From AG-12 sp027339635 (lineage in GTDB: Bacteria > Chloroflexota > Dormibacteria > Aeolococcales > Bog-877), in the NCBI GenBank assembly GCA_027339635.1, contig DAHWNZ010000038.1:1-26209 (forward strand): a stretch of 26,209 nt of DNA, in the 5' to 3' direction. This document shows, piece by piece, positions 8,141 through 17,283 of the stretch. The position numbers and the translations under genes were made by a program. The notes under the pieces were generated by a model. That model did not search any database, was not told the DNA's origin, and saw only the letters and a list, made by a program, of their open reading frames with translations. Position 1 is the first letter of the stretch. Each line of letters begins with the position of its first letter.

Positions 8141-8589
8141 GGCGGAGCCTGCCGAGAGGGGCGTGTCCGGGGCGCCGCCGGAGGGTGATCCGCTCTCTCT
8201 CGCGCTGCGGCCTGGACGAAGGCGCCGAACTCGGGGATGGGGACGGGATCGTCCCAGGGGGCGTCGGGCGGCGGGTGCCGGCCCTCGTGAGCTAGGCAGG
8301 GCTCCCAGTCCCGCTGCAGGGAGGCCAGTCCCACGGCCCACCAGTCGGCAGCATCCCGGGGGTGGGCGTCAGGCGCGTACGCGCCGGCCCTCCATGCCTG
8401 CAGGGCGGCCAGCCGGTGGACCAGCCAGCCGTGGGTGTACCAGCAGGTGGGCGCCGGGACGTCCTGAGCCTTCAGCCAGGCGACGAAGGCCTGCAGGTCG
8501 GCGTACCGCTGGGCAAGCAGGGTGGCTGGGCAGCGCTCCAGGTCCCAGGGGGGCGGAGGCGGAGCGGCGGAACCCGTGGGGCTGGGCAT
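8137..8589 (-). CDS. DUF4913-like protein coupled to the coupling-protein gene
   Basis: The protein has 150 residues from the ATG complementary to 8587-8589, with GGGAGG 5 nt upstream. YADLQAFVAWLKAQ, TCWYTHGWLVHRLAALQAW, DWWAVGLASLQRDWEPCLAH and a C-terminal PIPEFGAFVQAA follow the aromatic pattern of DUF4913 proteins found in actinobacterial plasmids and integrative elements. Function is unknown. The stop codon overlaps the GTG of the coupling protein (GTGA), which indicates translational coupling and a linked role. The same junction survives in the decayed copy at 25844-25847. Confidence 0.65.
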   Translation of the reverse strand: MPSPTGSAAPPPPPWDLERCPATLLAQRYADLQAFVAWLKAQDVPAPTCWYTHGWLVHRLAALQAWRAGAYAPDAHPRDAADWWAVGLASLQRDWEPCLAHEGRHPPPDAPWDDPVPIPEFGAFVQAAARERADHPPAAPRTRPSRQAPP

Positions 8590-8731
8590 GGTGCCTCCCA
8601 GCGGCCCGTGGAGTGCCTTGCCGGCGGCCGCTTCCGGTGGCAGGGGTGTACGCCGATCAGGGATGGGGCGTCAAGCGCGGGCAGCACCGAACTCACCGTG
8701 CTCGGGCGCTCGCCCTAGCCGAACGCGGAAT

Positions 8732-8760
8732 TTGACTCCCCGTGGCACGAAGCGTACCGT
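8732..8760 (+). promoter_or_regulatory. Promoter of the first secreted-protein gene
   Basis: TTGACT (8732-8737), a 17-bp spacer and TACCGT (8755-8760) lie 32 nt before the ATG at 8792, with a CAGGAGGG ribosome binding site between. Confidence 0.6.
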
Positions 8761-8791
8761 CCCAGAGTTAGTGCTCAGGAGGGCTCCGCCC

Positions 8792-9829
8792 ATGCAGGTC
8801 TGTCACCGTCGATCTCTCCGACGAGGTAGATCTCATCGTGTGGCAGCGCGAGCCGCGATTGCTGTGCTCGTCGCTGGTGCTGGCACGTTCGCTGTGAGCG
8901 GACTATCCGCAGGTCCGGTAGCTGCGGCATCACCCCCTCCTTACACGCACTCCTACTACATCGAGACTACGTCAACGTCTACTATGCGGACACTCGGGGC
9001 CTCAGAGGGATCTTTCGACTCCGGCGATGGGTGTCGCAATGTCACTAACATCCTCGACTTCGGACAAGTCGGGTACGAAGCATCCAGTTCTGGATACGGC
9101 GGCTACGGAGCCTACAACTTCGACTCTGGCGCCAATTACCCGTTCGTCGGCGATGGGGCGATAGGTGCTCTAGTCAACTCGTACGCATATGGCTGGTATC
9201 ACGCCGTAGGCTCGTGCCCTCACCTCGAGCTGGCTGTAGCGGTCAACAACTACCACGAGTGCCCCTTCGGAGGGGCCTGTAGCATTAGCCAGGCAGGTTC
9301 TTGGTGGGGCAGTTTGATCAGCAACATCCGCTCATACCTGGCCAGTGCTGGCGAGAGCGGGAAGATCACGGTTCGCGCCGCAGACGACGCCGAGGCTGGC
9401 TGGGACTGCTATGCGACAAGCAGCAATGTACAAGTGACGGGTGCGTTCCTTTCAGGCTACAACAGCAACAACCCCTCGTCCGCCGATCTCTTGGACTTTG
9501 GAGATGCAGCTGCGGGGAGTTCTTGTGGGTATGTCTCGTCCACCGGCACCTACCTAGCGGGTCCTGCTTGGTCCCAAACCCAGATCTATGAGGCTGCCTA
9601 CGGGCAGACTGCTGACTATCCCTTCCCGGAGGCCTATTACTCAGGGCAGATTTCCGATTGGTACGACGTATATGTCAACGTCGGCTATATGAACTTCTTC
9701 GGCACTCTGAGCCAGTACCCACGCGGCGGCTACTCCCCGGACCAAGCATCGACGAACTTCTACAATACCTTGAAGCCAGTCGACAGCACTTTGGTGCTGG
9801 AGTCGTCGTCCGACTCAGTGTACCAATGA
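8792..9829 (+). CDS. Secreted protein of unknown function with six cysteines
   Basis: The protein has 345 residues. The ATG at 8792 follows GGAGGG by about 8 nt; the longer open frame upstream is antisense to the DUF4913-like gene. An Arg-rich start, a hydrophobic core (AAIAVLVAGAGTFAVSGL) and AAA before SPPP form a signal peptide. The mature protein is rich in Tyr, Ser and Gly and has six cysteines, enough for three disulfides. Recurrent strand-like units (NILDFGQVGYEA, LELAVAVNNYHEC, KITVRAADDAEAGWDCY, SQTQIYEAAYG, WYDVYVNVGYMNFF) suggest an alpha/beta barrel such as a glycoside-hydrolase-like fold, but no family was recognised. Codon use and GC differ from the transfer genes next door, suggesting separate acquisition. 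Confidence 0.6.
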   Translation: MQVCHRRSLRRGRSHRVAARAAIAVLVAGAGTFAVSGLSAGPVAAASPPPYTHSYYIETTSTSTMRTLGASEGSFDSGDGCRNVTNILDFGQVGYEASSSGYGGYGAYNFDSGANYPFVGDGAIGALVNSYAYGWYHAVGSCPHLELAVAVNNYHECPFGGACSISQAGSWWGSLISNIRSYLASAGESGKITVRAADDAEAGWDCYATSSNVQVTGAFLSGYNSNNPSSADLLDFGDAAAGSSCGYVSSTGTYLAGPAWSQTQIYEAAYGQTADYPFPEAYYSGQISDWYDVYVNVGYMNFFGTLSQYPRGGYSPDQASTNFYNTLKPVDSTLVLESSSDSVYQ

Positions 9830-9878
9830 TGGCCATTGGATCGTTATGTGTTAGCAGGCGGATGGTGTACCTGGGCAG

Positions 9879-10475
9879 ATGCTTATGAACGGGCTACGAA
9901 ACAGTTGGCGACGAGGTTTAGGCGGGTTGGCCGTGGTCGGCGTCCTTGCGCTAGTGATCATGGCTATTCATGCCAATGGCGGATTGGCTGGCAACCACGT
10001 GGTGCCAAAGTCCACATCTGCCCCCGCTTACAAGGTCCAATTCCAAAAGAAGGCACAGGCGGCTGTAAAGGCGAACGAAGACGTCACTCCAGCCCCGAGC
10101 AATCCTGTCGCCGTGCCCTCGGCGTGCCCGACCACTCCAACCATCGCGCCCGGCGTTCTATCTCGAGTGGGACCCTATCCCGGTTCCGATCTGCAGACCA
10201 TGGACAGCGCAGCCTTCGGCGGGGTCTTTGGAGTCTATTCGTACGGCCTATGGGCTGGCGCTCTGACTCAGTCTCCTTCCCAGGGGATTATCATGGTCGC
10301 GCTCAGTCCAACAGACCCTTGCAAGCAGCCGACAGGCGGCCAAGTGAAGATCTATAACACGCCGACGCAGGAAGGCGCGGTGACGATCACGGGAGTCTCC
10401 GGCGAGAACGTCACTTTCCGCGTTGCCTCTGGCGGTAGCGGATCATTCAACTTCGTGACAGGTGCGTTCGGTTGA
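9879..10475 (+). CDS. Exported or membrane-anchored protein of unknown function
   Basis: The protein has 198 residues from the ATG at 9879; an ATG two codons later is equally possible. The hydrophobic segment GLGGLAVVGVLALVIMAIHA at about 13-32 is an uncleaved signal anchor or signal peptide. The mature part has a Lys/Ala-rich linker, two cysteines (SACPTT and DPCKQ) and a Gly/Ser-rich beta-like C-terminus (VTITGVSGENVTFRVASGG). It follows the first secreted protein by 49 bp on the same strand, so it may be co-transcribed. No family was recognised. Confidence 0.5.
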   Translation: MLMNGLRNSWRRGLGGLAVVGVLALVIMAIHANGGLAGNHVVPKSTSAPAYKVQFQKKAQAAVKANEDVTPAPSNPVAVPSACPTTPTIAPGVLSRVGPYPGSDLQTMDSAAFGGVFGVYSYGLWAGALTQSPSQGIIMVALSPTDPCKQPTGGQVKIYNTPTQEGAVTITGVSGENVTFRVASGGSGSFNFVTGAFG

Positions 10476-10655
10476 CAAGACACGCTCGACAGCCTCCGCT
10501 GGGCTAGGATCCGGGAGCAGCCGGCTCGGAACGATGGGTGGAAGCAAGTCATTGTACGGCTGCGGGCTGCGACGTTGATCGTCTTGGTTCTCCGGAGCGG
10601 CCTGGCTTCACCGGGGGGTCGGGCGTGGGTGGGGCGACACCATATCCTGCCACGG

Positions 10656-11726
10656 ATGGCTGAGGTGACCTGGCTAGTAGGGTCGGGGACATTAGCGGGA
10701 CTCTTGCTCGCGTCGTGCGCGACCTCGCTGGGCGGCGGCACTGCACTGCAGAAAGTGTCTGTTGCGTTGATCTCGACGCAGCATCTTTCGGAGATCCCCA
10801 AGCCCGTGGCGCTTGCAGTGGGCCTTGGCAGTGTGTGGGTGATGGCTCCCAGTCCCGAGCCTGGGAGCGGAACCCCAGCTTACGGGAGCTTATTGCAAGT
10901 GTCAGAGCGCAACGGGGCCCTCCAGGCGCGAGCTCGTGTAGGCGGAGCTCCGATGAGCGTGCTGCCGGATCGCCACGTCGTATGGGTGGCTAATACAGCT
11001 AGCTCAGCTTCCCTACACTTGGCGTACCAGGATTCAATCCTCGGGCTGGCGGTCCCCGGATTGTCTAGGATCACGGTGTACTCGGGACAAGCCCTAGCCA
11101 CAGCCCCTGGGGAGAATCCGTTGGCCGCTGATGCCTCGGGCGTGTGGGCGATCACTGGTGCTGGCAGCGACACGAACGTGACTACGCTTGGGACTACTCC
11201 TCATGTGCTCGCTTCGGTGCCTGGTATTGGCTCGGCCATCGCTGCGTGCGGGCCTAGGCTCTACGTGGCGACAACAAGCGATAGCCAGACTGCTGTCCGG
11301 GAGATCCTCAGTTCAACTGGTGCAATCACGAGAACCTGGACCATACCGGGGTCAGCTCTTGCGTCGCTGCGCTGCACATCCTCCGGCGTTCTACTGGGCT
11401 TGAGTTCACCTACGGATGGTGGCTTCTACGAGCTCCGCAGAGGCTCTGCAGGCGTCCCCAGGCGTTTTGGGGCGAGGACACAGTTCGGAGTGACTATCGT
11501 CGATGGCAACGTGTGGACGGTCACCGCTGACCAGGCCCCATCAGGACGCTGGGGTGTGTGGCTCTTCGGCTACTCATTAAGCACGTACAAGCAAGTGAAC
11601 GTACCGATGCGGCTCGGGAGCGGTTCCCGCCTGGGGCCAATCGCTCCAGAAGGGCTAGCGGGCACCGCCCACACGCTGTGGGCTGCCGTAGGATCCAGCT
11701 TGCTCAAGATCGCCATAGGGGGCTGA
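10656..11726 (+). CDS. Putative lipoprotein with beta-propeller-like repeats
   Basis: The protein has 356 residues from the ATG at 10656. The signal sequence WLVGSGTLAGLLLASC ends in a lipobox (LASC), so the cysteine at about residue 22 would be lipidated. Short motifs with a Val/Leu-Trp or Tyr core recur about every 40-60 residues (GSVWVM, HVVWVAN, SGVWAITG, PRLYVATT, GNVWTVTA, HTLWAAVG), as in beta-propeller or YVTN-like proteins. Binding and reaction are unknown. With the two preceding genes it forms an export-directed trio. The gene ends 22 bp before the left end of the downstream insertion sequence. Confidence 0.55.
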   Translation: MAEVTWLVGSGTLAGLLLASCATSLGGGTALQKVSVALISTQHLSEIPKPVALAVGLGSVWVMAPSPEPGSGTPAYGSLLQVSERNGALQARARVGGAPMSVLPDRHVVWVANTASSASLHLAYQDSILGLAVPGLSRITVYSGQALATAPGENPLAADASGVWAITGAGSDTNVTTLGTTPHVLASVPGIGSAIAACGPRLYVATTSDSQTAVREILSSTGAITRTWTIPGSALASLRCTSSGVLLGLSSPTDGGFYELRRGSAGVPRRFGARTQFGVTIVDGNVWTVTADQAPSGRWGVWLFGYSLSTYKQVNVPMRLGSGSRLGPIAPEGLAGTAHTLWAAVGSSLLKIAIGG

Positions 11727-11814
11727 CCCGCCAAGAGGCTTACTGCTTCCAGACCTGTTGACATAGCGCCGTCGAGGTAGGCCTGATTCGTATTCACGAA
11801 GTACTCACTTTGGC

Positions 11815-11843
11815 TTGACATCCGGCCCCGAGAGTGCCATAAT
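11815..11843 (+). promoter_or_regulatory. Transposase promoter of the insertion sequence
   Basis: TTGACA (11815-11820), exactly 17 bp, then CATAAT (11838-11843). It lies inside the element, 34 nt before the ATG at 11878, and rules out the in-frame TTG at 11815 as start. Confidence 0.7.
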
Positions 11844-11877
11844 AACTGTAAGGCTTGGGTCGGATTCGGGAGTCAGA

Positions 11878-14100
11878 ATGGGGGCACGAGCGGCGCAGGC
11901 GATCCTTGCCCTCGCACCCGGTGAGGCCCGGCAAGTGGGCCCGCTGGCCGCCCTGTTGGAGACGAAGGAGGGGGGCCAGCTCTTCATTCAGGGATGGGCC
12001 ACCCACAGTTGGGGCCTCGGAGACCAGGCGGGGCGCCGACTGGCTGCGGTCCAGCTTCTCCAGAGCGGGGCGGCCAAAGTGGCAGAGGTCGCCGAAGGCT
12101 TTGACACCACCACTGTCACCGTATGGCGCTGGCAGCGAGCCTACGCAGAGGATGCGGTGGCGGGCCTGCTGCCCCGGCAGCATGGACCCAAGCGGGCGTC
12201 CAAGGTGACCGAGAAAGTGGCGGGACAGATCCTGGCCCTGAACAGAGAGGGCAAGAACCAGCGTCAGATCGCCGATCAGGTCGGCCTGTCGGTGACCACA
12301 GTGCGGCGGGTGCTGGGGCTGACGGGGCCGGCGGTGCGGCTGGCGGCGGCCGAGCCAGTTGAGCGGCAGGAGGAGGACTCCGCCGAGCCGCTGGTGGCCG
12401 TGGCCCCGCCGGCGCCCCGGACCGAGGAGCGTCGAGCGGCCCGGGCGGGAGTGCTGGTGGAGGCCGAGCCGGTCTTCACTGAGGGGGCTGAGCTGCCGCT
12501 CTTGGGACTGCTGCTGGCGTTGCCGGCCCTGGCCGCAACTGGGCTGCTGGAGGAGGCATCCGACCTCTTCGGCCAGCTCCGCAACGGCTTTTACGGACTG
12601 CGGGCATCGCTGCTCACCTTCTTCTTCCTGGCCCTGATCCGGGAACCCCGGGCCGAGGGCGCGACCCGGATCGTGCCGGCCGACCTGGGCCGGGTGCTGG
12701 CTCTGGACCGGGCCCCAGAGGTCAAGACTCTCCGCCGGAAACTGGCCGAGATGGGTGGCCTGAAACTGGGAAGCCAGCTCATGGGACGACTGGCTCACCG
12801 CCACGCCCAAGCGCACCCGGAAGCGATGGGCTACCTATACATAGATGGCCATGTCCGCGTGTACAACGGCAAGCGGGCGCTGCCCAAGGCCCACAGCACC
12901 CGCCTGCGCATCGCCATGCCGGCAACCCATGAAACCTGGGTCGGCGATGCCAACGGGGATCCGGTACTGGTAGTGATCGCGCCCTTGCAGACCTCCATGG
13001 TGGATGAGCTCCGGGAGCTGCTACCAGAGTTGCGCCGCCTGGTCGGCGACCGGCGCCTCACCATCTGTTTCGACCGCGGGGGGTGGTCGCCTCAGTTCTT
13101 CGCGGAGATCGTGGCTGCCGGCTTCGACTTCCTCACATATCGCAAGAGCCCACTCCGATCCGAGCCCAAGCGCAGCTTCACCGAGCATCAGCTGGAACGC
13201 GATGGCGTGGTCCACTCGTACTCCCTGGCTGACCGCTGGGTGCGTCTGCGTCTGAGCCAGCGCCACAAGGGTGAGCCGAAGACCTTGCGCGTACGCCAGG
13301 TTACCCGGCTCACCCCGGATGGCCATCAGACCCCCATCCTGACCAGTCACTCAGATCTCGCCGCCGCCGAGGTGGCCTACCGGATGTTCGCCAGGTGGCG
13401 GCAGGAGAATTACTTCAAGTACGGGCGGCAGCACTTCGCTCTCGATGCCCTGGACAGCTACGCCGCCGTGGTGGACGACCCCACCCGGCTGGTTCCCAAC
13501 CCCGCCCGCAAGAAACTGGCCCGCCGGCTGGCCAGGGCCCGCCTCGGGCTGGTCGAAGCCCAGGCCGCCTACGGAGCGGCCGCGGTCGGCAACCAGGAGG
13601 CCCAGCGCCCAACCATGCGCGGCTTCAAGATCGCCAATGCCGCAGCCGGGCAAGAGGTCAGCAAGGCCCAGAAGGTGCTCCGGAGCCTGGAGGCGGAGCG
13701 GGATCACACCCCGAACAAGGTTCCGCTCGCGCAGGTGCGACCGGAGGCGCGGCTGCTGGAGACCGAGCGCAAGCTGCTCACCCATGCCGTGCGCATGAGC
13801 GCCTACAACTCGGAGTCCGCACTGGCCCGTCTTCTGGGTCCCCTCTATGCTCGCTCCGCGGATGAGGGCCGAGCCCTGCTTCGGGAGGCCTTTCGCGCCG
13901 CCGGCGACTTGCGCTGCGCCAACGGCCAGCTCGAGGTCTGCCTCAACCCCCTTTCCGCACCCCGCCGCACCCGCGCCCTGGCCGCTCTCTGCGAGCTCCT
14001 CAACGACACCGAGACCACCTACCCCGGGACCGAGCTGGTCCTCCATTACTCGGTCAAGGACCACTCCAGCCTTACATCAACTGCCCCGCTATGTCAGTAG
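11878..14100 (+). CDS. Large DDE transposase with N-terminal helix-turn-helix
   Basis: The protein has 740 residues from the ATG at 11878. An N-terminal HTH region (AAKVAEVAEGFDTTTVTVWRWQ, then KNQRQIADQVGLSVTTVRRV) would bind the element ends. A long linker and hydrophobic helices follow, then the likely catalytic triad: Asp323 (YLYIDGHVRVYNG), Asp399 (TICFDRGGWSP) and Glu510 (ARWRQENYFKYGRQHFALD), an IS4-like DDE layout. The final 200 residues are Arg/Ala-rich with probable coiled coils. It is about twice the size of common IS4 transposases. The frame is intact, so the element may still be active. Confidence 0.75.
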   Translation: MGARAAQAILALAPGEARQVGPLAALLETKEGGQLFIQGWATHSWGLGDQAGRRLAAVQLLQSGAAKVAEVAEGFDTTTVTVWRWQRAYAEDAVAGLLPRQHGPKRASKVTEKVAGQILALNREGKNQRQIADQVGLSVTTVRRVLGLTGPAVRLAAAEPVERQEEDSAEPLVAVAPPAPRTEERRAARAGVLVEAEPVFTEGAELPLLGLLLALPALAATGLLEEASDLFGQLRNGFYGLRASLLTFFFLALIREPRAEGATRIVPADLGRVLALDRAPEVKTLRRKLAEMGGLKLGSQLMGRLAHRHAQAHPEAMGYLYIDGHVRVYNGKRALPKAHSTRLRIAMPATHETWVGDANGDPVLVVIAPLQTSMVDELRELLPELRRLVGDRRLTICFDRGGWSPQFFAEIVAAGFDFLTYRKSPLRSEPKRSFTEHQLERDGVVHSYSLADRWVRLRLSQRHKGEPKTLRVRQVTRLTPDGHQTPILTSHSDLAAAEVAYRMFARWRQENYFKYGRQHFALDALDSYAAVVDDPTRLVPNPARKKLARRLARARLGLVEAQAAYGAAAVGNQEAQRPTMRGFKIANAAAGQEVSKAQKVLRSLEAERDHTPNKVPLAQVRPEARLLETERKLLTHAVRMSAYNSESALARLLGPLYARSADEGRALLREAFRAAGDLRCANGQLEVCLNPLSAPRRTRALAALCELLNDTETTYPGTELVLHYSVKDHSSLTSTAPLCQ

Positions 14101-14111
14101 GTCTGGCTTCT

Positions 14112-14146
14112 GGCCTGTGACGAGGATCGGTACAGGATCCTGAACG
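14112..14146 (+). repeat. Left terminal inverted repeat of the Tn3-family transposon
   Basis: It pairs with 19034-19068, with one mismatch in 35 bases (G against A at position 25). The TGAC-AGGATCGGTAC core is shared with the mini-Tn3 at 24133-25155. Confidence 0.85.
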
Positions 14147-14153
14147 TGGGAGG

Positions 14154-17152
14154 TCAGTCGACCGTGCGCAGGGGACGAAGGCGACCTGTGGGTGCGCGGC
14201 TGGTGGGTTGGTAGCGCCCCTGGAGGTTGATCGTGGGGTGGCCGAGGGGGGAGAGCCTGACGATGTCGGCCGGGTTGGCCTGGTACCCGTTGGCGGCGAG
14301 ATGGTCGAGGGCGGCCTGGATGTACACGGTCTGCCATAGCACCAGGATGTTGGCCATGAGGCCGAGGGCGTCGAGCTGGTTCTCCTGATCGACCTGGTAG
14401 TGACGACGGACTTGGCCCCGGTGGCCGTGGAACACGTCCCTGGCCAGGCTGTTGCGGGCCTCGCCCCGGTTGAGCAGATGGTGGATGGCCCGTCTGTACT
14501 CGTGGTCCAGGCAGTAGTCCAGGATGTGTAGCGTCTTGATCACCCTGCCCAGCTCACCGAGCGCCCGGGCCAGACTGGAGGGGCTGGGATCCCGCTGCAG
14601 GGACCGGAGGATGGCCGAGGGGGTGACGGTGCGTGCCTCCAACGAGGCGGCCAACCTGCAGATCTGGTCCCATTGGCCGGTGATCAGCCCGGTGTTGATG
14701 CGGTGACGGGCCAGGCTGTCCAGGGTCCCGTAGTGAGCGGTCGGGTCGATGCGCCACAGACGCTGGTCAGGCAGGTCGGCGAGGCGTGGGGCGTAGCGGA
14801 ATCCCAGCGCCCAAGACAGGGCGAACACGATCTCGGAGGCCCCGGCGGTGTCGGTGGACACGGTCTCGGGCCTGACCACCGTCTGGTTGGCCATGAGCCC
14901 ATCGAGAGCCCAGAGGCTGTCCCGTTGAGTGCCCGGGATCAGGGTCTGGTGGAACGAGGCGTGGGTGTCGGCCATCCAGGTGTATAGCGTGGAGCCCCGC
15001 TGGCGACCGAAATAGCGGGGGTTGTAGGCGGCGTGGATGGTGGAGACGGGGATGACGAAGCGCATCCCATCGGCCGAGGCCATCTCCCCACCGCCCCACG
15101 CGTTGGCCAGGGCCAGCCGGGCGTGGTAGTCGACCAGGCGGGTGTTGGCGGCGGCGAGGGTCGCGGATCGGAGGTAGTTCTGGGCCACCCAGTTCAGCCG
15201 GTCCCGGGACAGGGGCGGGTGGCTCTCGTCGCTGACCGGGGTGAGCCCGACGTTGCAGGCCTCCGACACGAGGAGGGCTGACACGGACTCGATGAGATTG
15301 CTGGCCCGGCCCTGGGTGCCGCTGATGTGAGTGAACTCGTCGAGGAACCCGGTCCAGCCATGCACTTCGAGGGGGACATCGGCGATCTCGACCTCGGGCA
15401 GGAGCGCCTCGACCGAGCTGCGGAGCTTCGCGAGCGAGGCTGGCTCGTCGACGGCATCGAGGGGGCTCATCACGATCTCGTCGTGGCCGTCCCGTTCCTC
15501 GATGCGCAGGTCGGGGTTGGAGGGAAGTCCCCCGGCCGTGCGCCGCCAGGCGGCATCGAGGGCCCGGGCGAGCTCGGCGACCGCCGCGTCGGCGTCGGCG
15601 TTCAGGGCCAGGTCCTCACAGGTTCGCTCACGCTGCTGTTCCCAGACCTCAGGGGCGAGCAGCTCGGCTCGGGGATCGCCCCAACGGGTGCTGCGCGGGA
15701 CGTAGACGTCCCGGCGCCGCAGGCGGGTGCGGAGCTGGTCCAGCACGCAGCAGGCGTAGGCCGCTCGGTTGACGGTGCCGTCCTCACGGTCCCTCACATG
15801 GGGCTCCCAGGAGGCGTTGACCGCGTCGAGCGGCACCTCGTCTTCGGGCAGGCGAGTGGTGCGGGGCCGCTCGGCCAGCCAGGTCCCCAGCGCCTGGTAG
15901 GCGTCGAGCACGGGACGGGCAGCGTCGGTACACTCGAAGGGGATGGCCTCGATCAGGGTCGGGAGGAACCGGCGGAGCTGAGGGTAGCAGGCCACCAGCC
16001 GCTCGTGGAAGGGGTCGGCTGGCGGGCGCGTGAGGGCGGTCACCGTCCCGAGGGCCCGCTCGATCCGGCCCCGGTCCTGGCGGAGCGCCCCGAGGGCCGC
16101 GGCGATGGCCTGCTCGCCCTCGTCCAGAGCTTCGAGGAGGACCTGCATGGCGGCGTGCAGCTCGCCACCGCCTTGTCGTAGTCCCGCAGCTCCCCGGCCC
16201 GCCGCCGCTGGCCCCGGACGGTGGCCGAGCGCTGCAGGTCCCCGAAGACCACGTCGAAGATGTCGATCACGTCGTCACGGGCACTCGGCGTGAGGACGTA
16301 GGCGAACGCCACCAGGGTGGCGGTCCGTCGTTCGGGGGCCAGGTCGGCCAGCTGGGTGGCCCAGGCCTGGTCGGCGTAGCGAGCCAGGGCGCCCATCCGC
16401 CGGGACGGCAGGCGGGACAGGTCGAGGTCCCCAGCACCGAGGGCCCGCACCTCGACAAGGCGTTCCAGGGCCTGGACCAGCCCGGTGATGGTCGGGCTGA
16501 ACGGCGGGCGTCGGAGCCGGTCCAGCTCCGAGCGTCGGCGCCCTTCTGGCACCACCAGCAGGTCCTCCAAGCGTGCGCGCAGCTCAGGTGAGGCCGTGCT
16601 GGCAAGCCGGGCCCAGAGCCGGCGGGTGGCCCGCTCCCGGATACCAGCCACCAGGCGGCCCAGCACCTGCTCGCCGGGCAGGAGCACCCGGTCGGCCAGA
16701 AGACGGCGATGGGCAGCCCGGAACAGGGCCGAAGGGCCGAGGTCGTCGGCCCAGGCCTGGCGGTAGAGCCACAGCACCAGGAAGAAGTGGCCGGGTTGGC
16801 TGGCGAAGTCCCGGTAGCCGTAACGGCGGCGGATCTCCGAGGTGTGCCTCCAGCGCACGGCCAGCTTGGCGTAGCCAGCAAGGATTCCGGGATCGGCGAT
16901 GTCGAGCTGGCGGGCCACCGAGGCCACCACCGGGGGCGGGACAGCGGTCGGGTCAGGGAGAAAGGTGCCGATGGCCCGCACCGTGGCGATCTGGACGGCG
17001 AACCCCAGGCGCGTCACGTCCCCGGCCTGCCGGCGAGCCTGGGTGACGTCGGCGTCGCTCAGGTGGCACCATCGGCCGAGCCAGTCCCGCCCGACGTCGG
17101 CCGGGAACCGGGCGTAGCCGGACAGGTCAGCCGGATCCACCACGACGGGCAC
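14154..17152 (-). pseudogene. tnpA: Tn3-family transposase TnpA, split by one frameshift
   Basis: The gene starts at the GTG complementary to 17150-17152, preceded by a G-rich ribosome binding site. Together the two frames give about 1,000 residues, the normal TnpA length. The N-terminal part (YARFPADVGRDWLGRWCHLS, RRRYGYRDFASQPGHFFLVLW) is the end-binding domain. The frame changes near 16163: DKAVA continues in another frame as ELHAAMQVLLEALDEGEQ, and adding one base restores it. The C-terminal 664-residue frame has all catalytic residues: Asp360 (GGGEMASADGMRF), Asp433 (STDTAG) and Glu563 (NRGEARNSLARDVFHG). A single deletion or a sequencing error is the likely cause. No programmed-slippage motif was recognised. 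Confidence 0.85.
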
Positions 17153-17166
17153 GCGATCCCCCCTCT

Positions 17167-17275
17167 GTTCCTGGGAGAAGTATCGTTATCCCAGGAACCT
17201 GGCCAACCGCGAGCCACTGACCAGCACGAGTGCCGAGTCCCGAGGAAGGCTGAAGTCATCGTTATCACCGGAACC
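17167..17275. promoter_or_regulatory. Candidate resolution site and divergent promoter between tnpA and recombinase
   Basis: A perfect 10-bp inverted repeat, GTTCCTGGGA (17167-17176) and TCCCAGGAAC (17189-17198), encloses a 12-bp spacer. The spacer plus right arm (17177-17199) recurs as an imperfect direct repeat at 17252-17275. This resembles the core-plus-accessory layout of tyrosine-recombinase resolution sites in Tn3 relatives (TnpI/IRS of Tn4430, TnpS-TnpT/rst of Tn4651). A minus-strand promoter for tnpA (TTGGCC, 16 bp, GATACT; 17179-17206) overlaps it, so the recombinase may also repress transcription. Confidence 0.6.
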
Positions 17276-17283
17276 AGTCGCCC

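Larger units (their letters stand above)
11749..14106 (+). mobile_element. Insertion sequence of about 2.36 kb with a large DDE transposase
   Basis: Terminal inverted repeats begin CCAGACCT: 11749-11768 matches the reverse complement of 14087-14106 at 18 of 20 bases. The flanks read CTT before the left end and CTT after the right end, a possible but weak 3-bp target duplication. One transposase gene fills the element, and its TAG stop lies inside the right repeat. The right end is only 5 bp from the Tn3-family element. The family is uncertain; ISNCY-like or IS4-related groups are candidates. Confidence 0.75.

Noticed and set aside
6782..8188. A 468-codon open frame on the plus strand
   Set aside because: It is antisense to the coupling protein with intact Walker motifs, has low-complexity Gly/Glu/Asp composition and resembles no protein.
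16155..16175. Programmed ribosomal frameshift in tnpA
   Set aside because: No slippery heptamer or stimulatory structure was recognised, and Tn3 transposases are normally encoded in one frame.
15327..16181. A 284-codon plus-strand frame inside the Tn3-family transposon
   Set aside because: It is antisense to the TnpA C-terminal region, which contains the catalytic residues; composition is that of a shadow.
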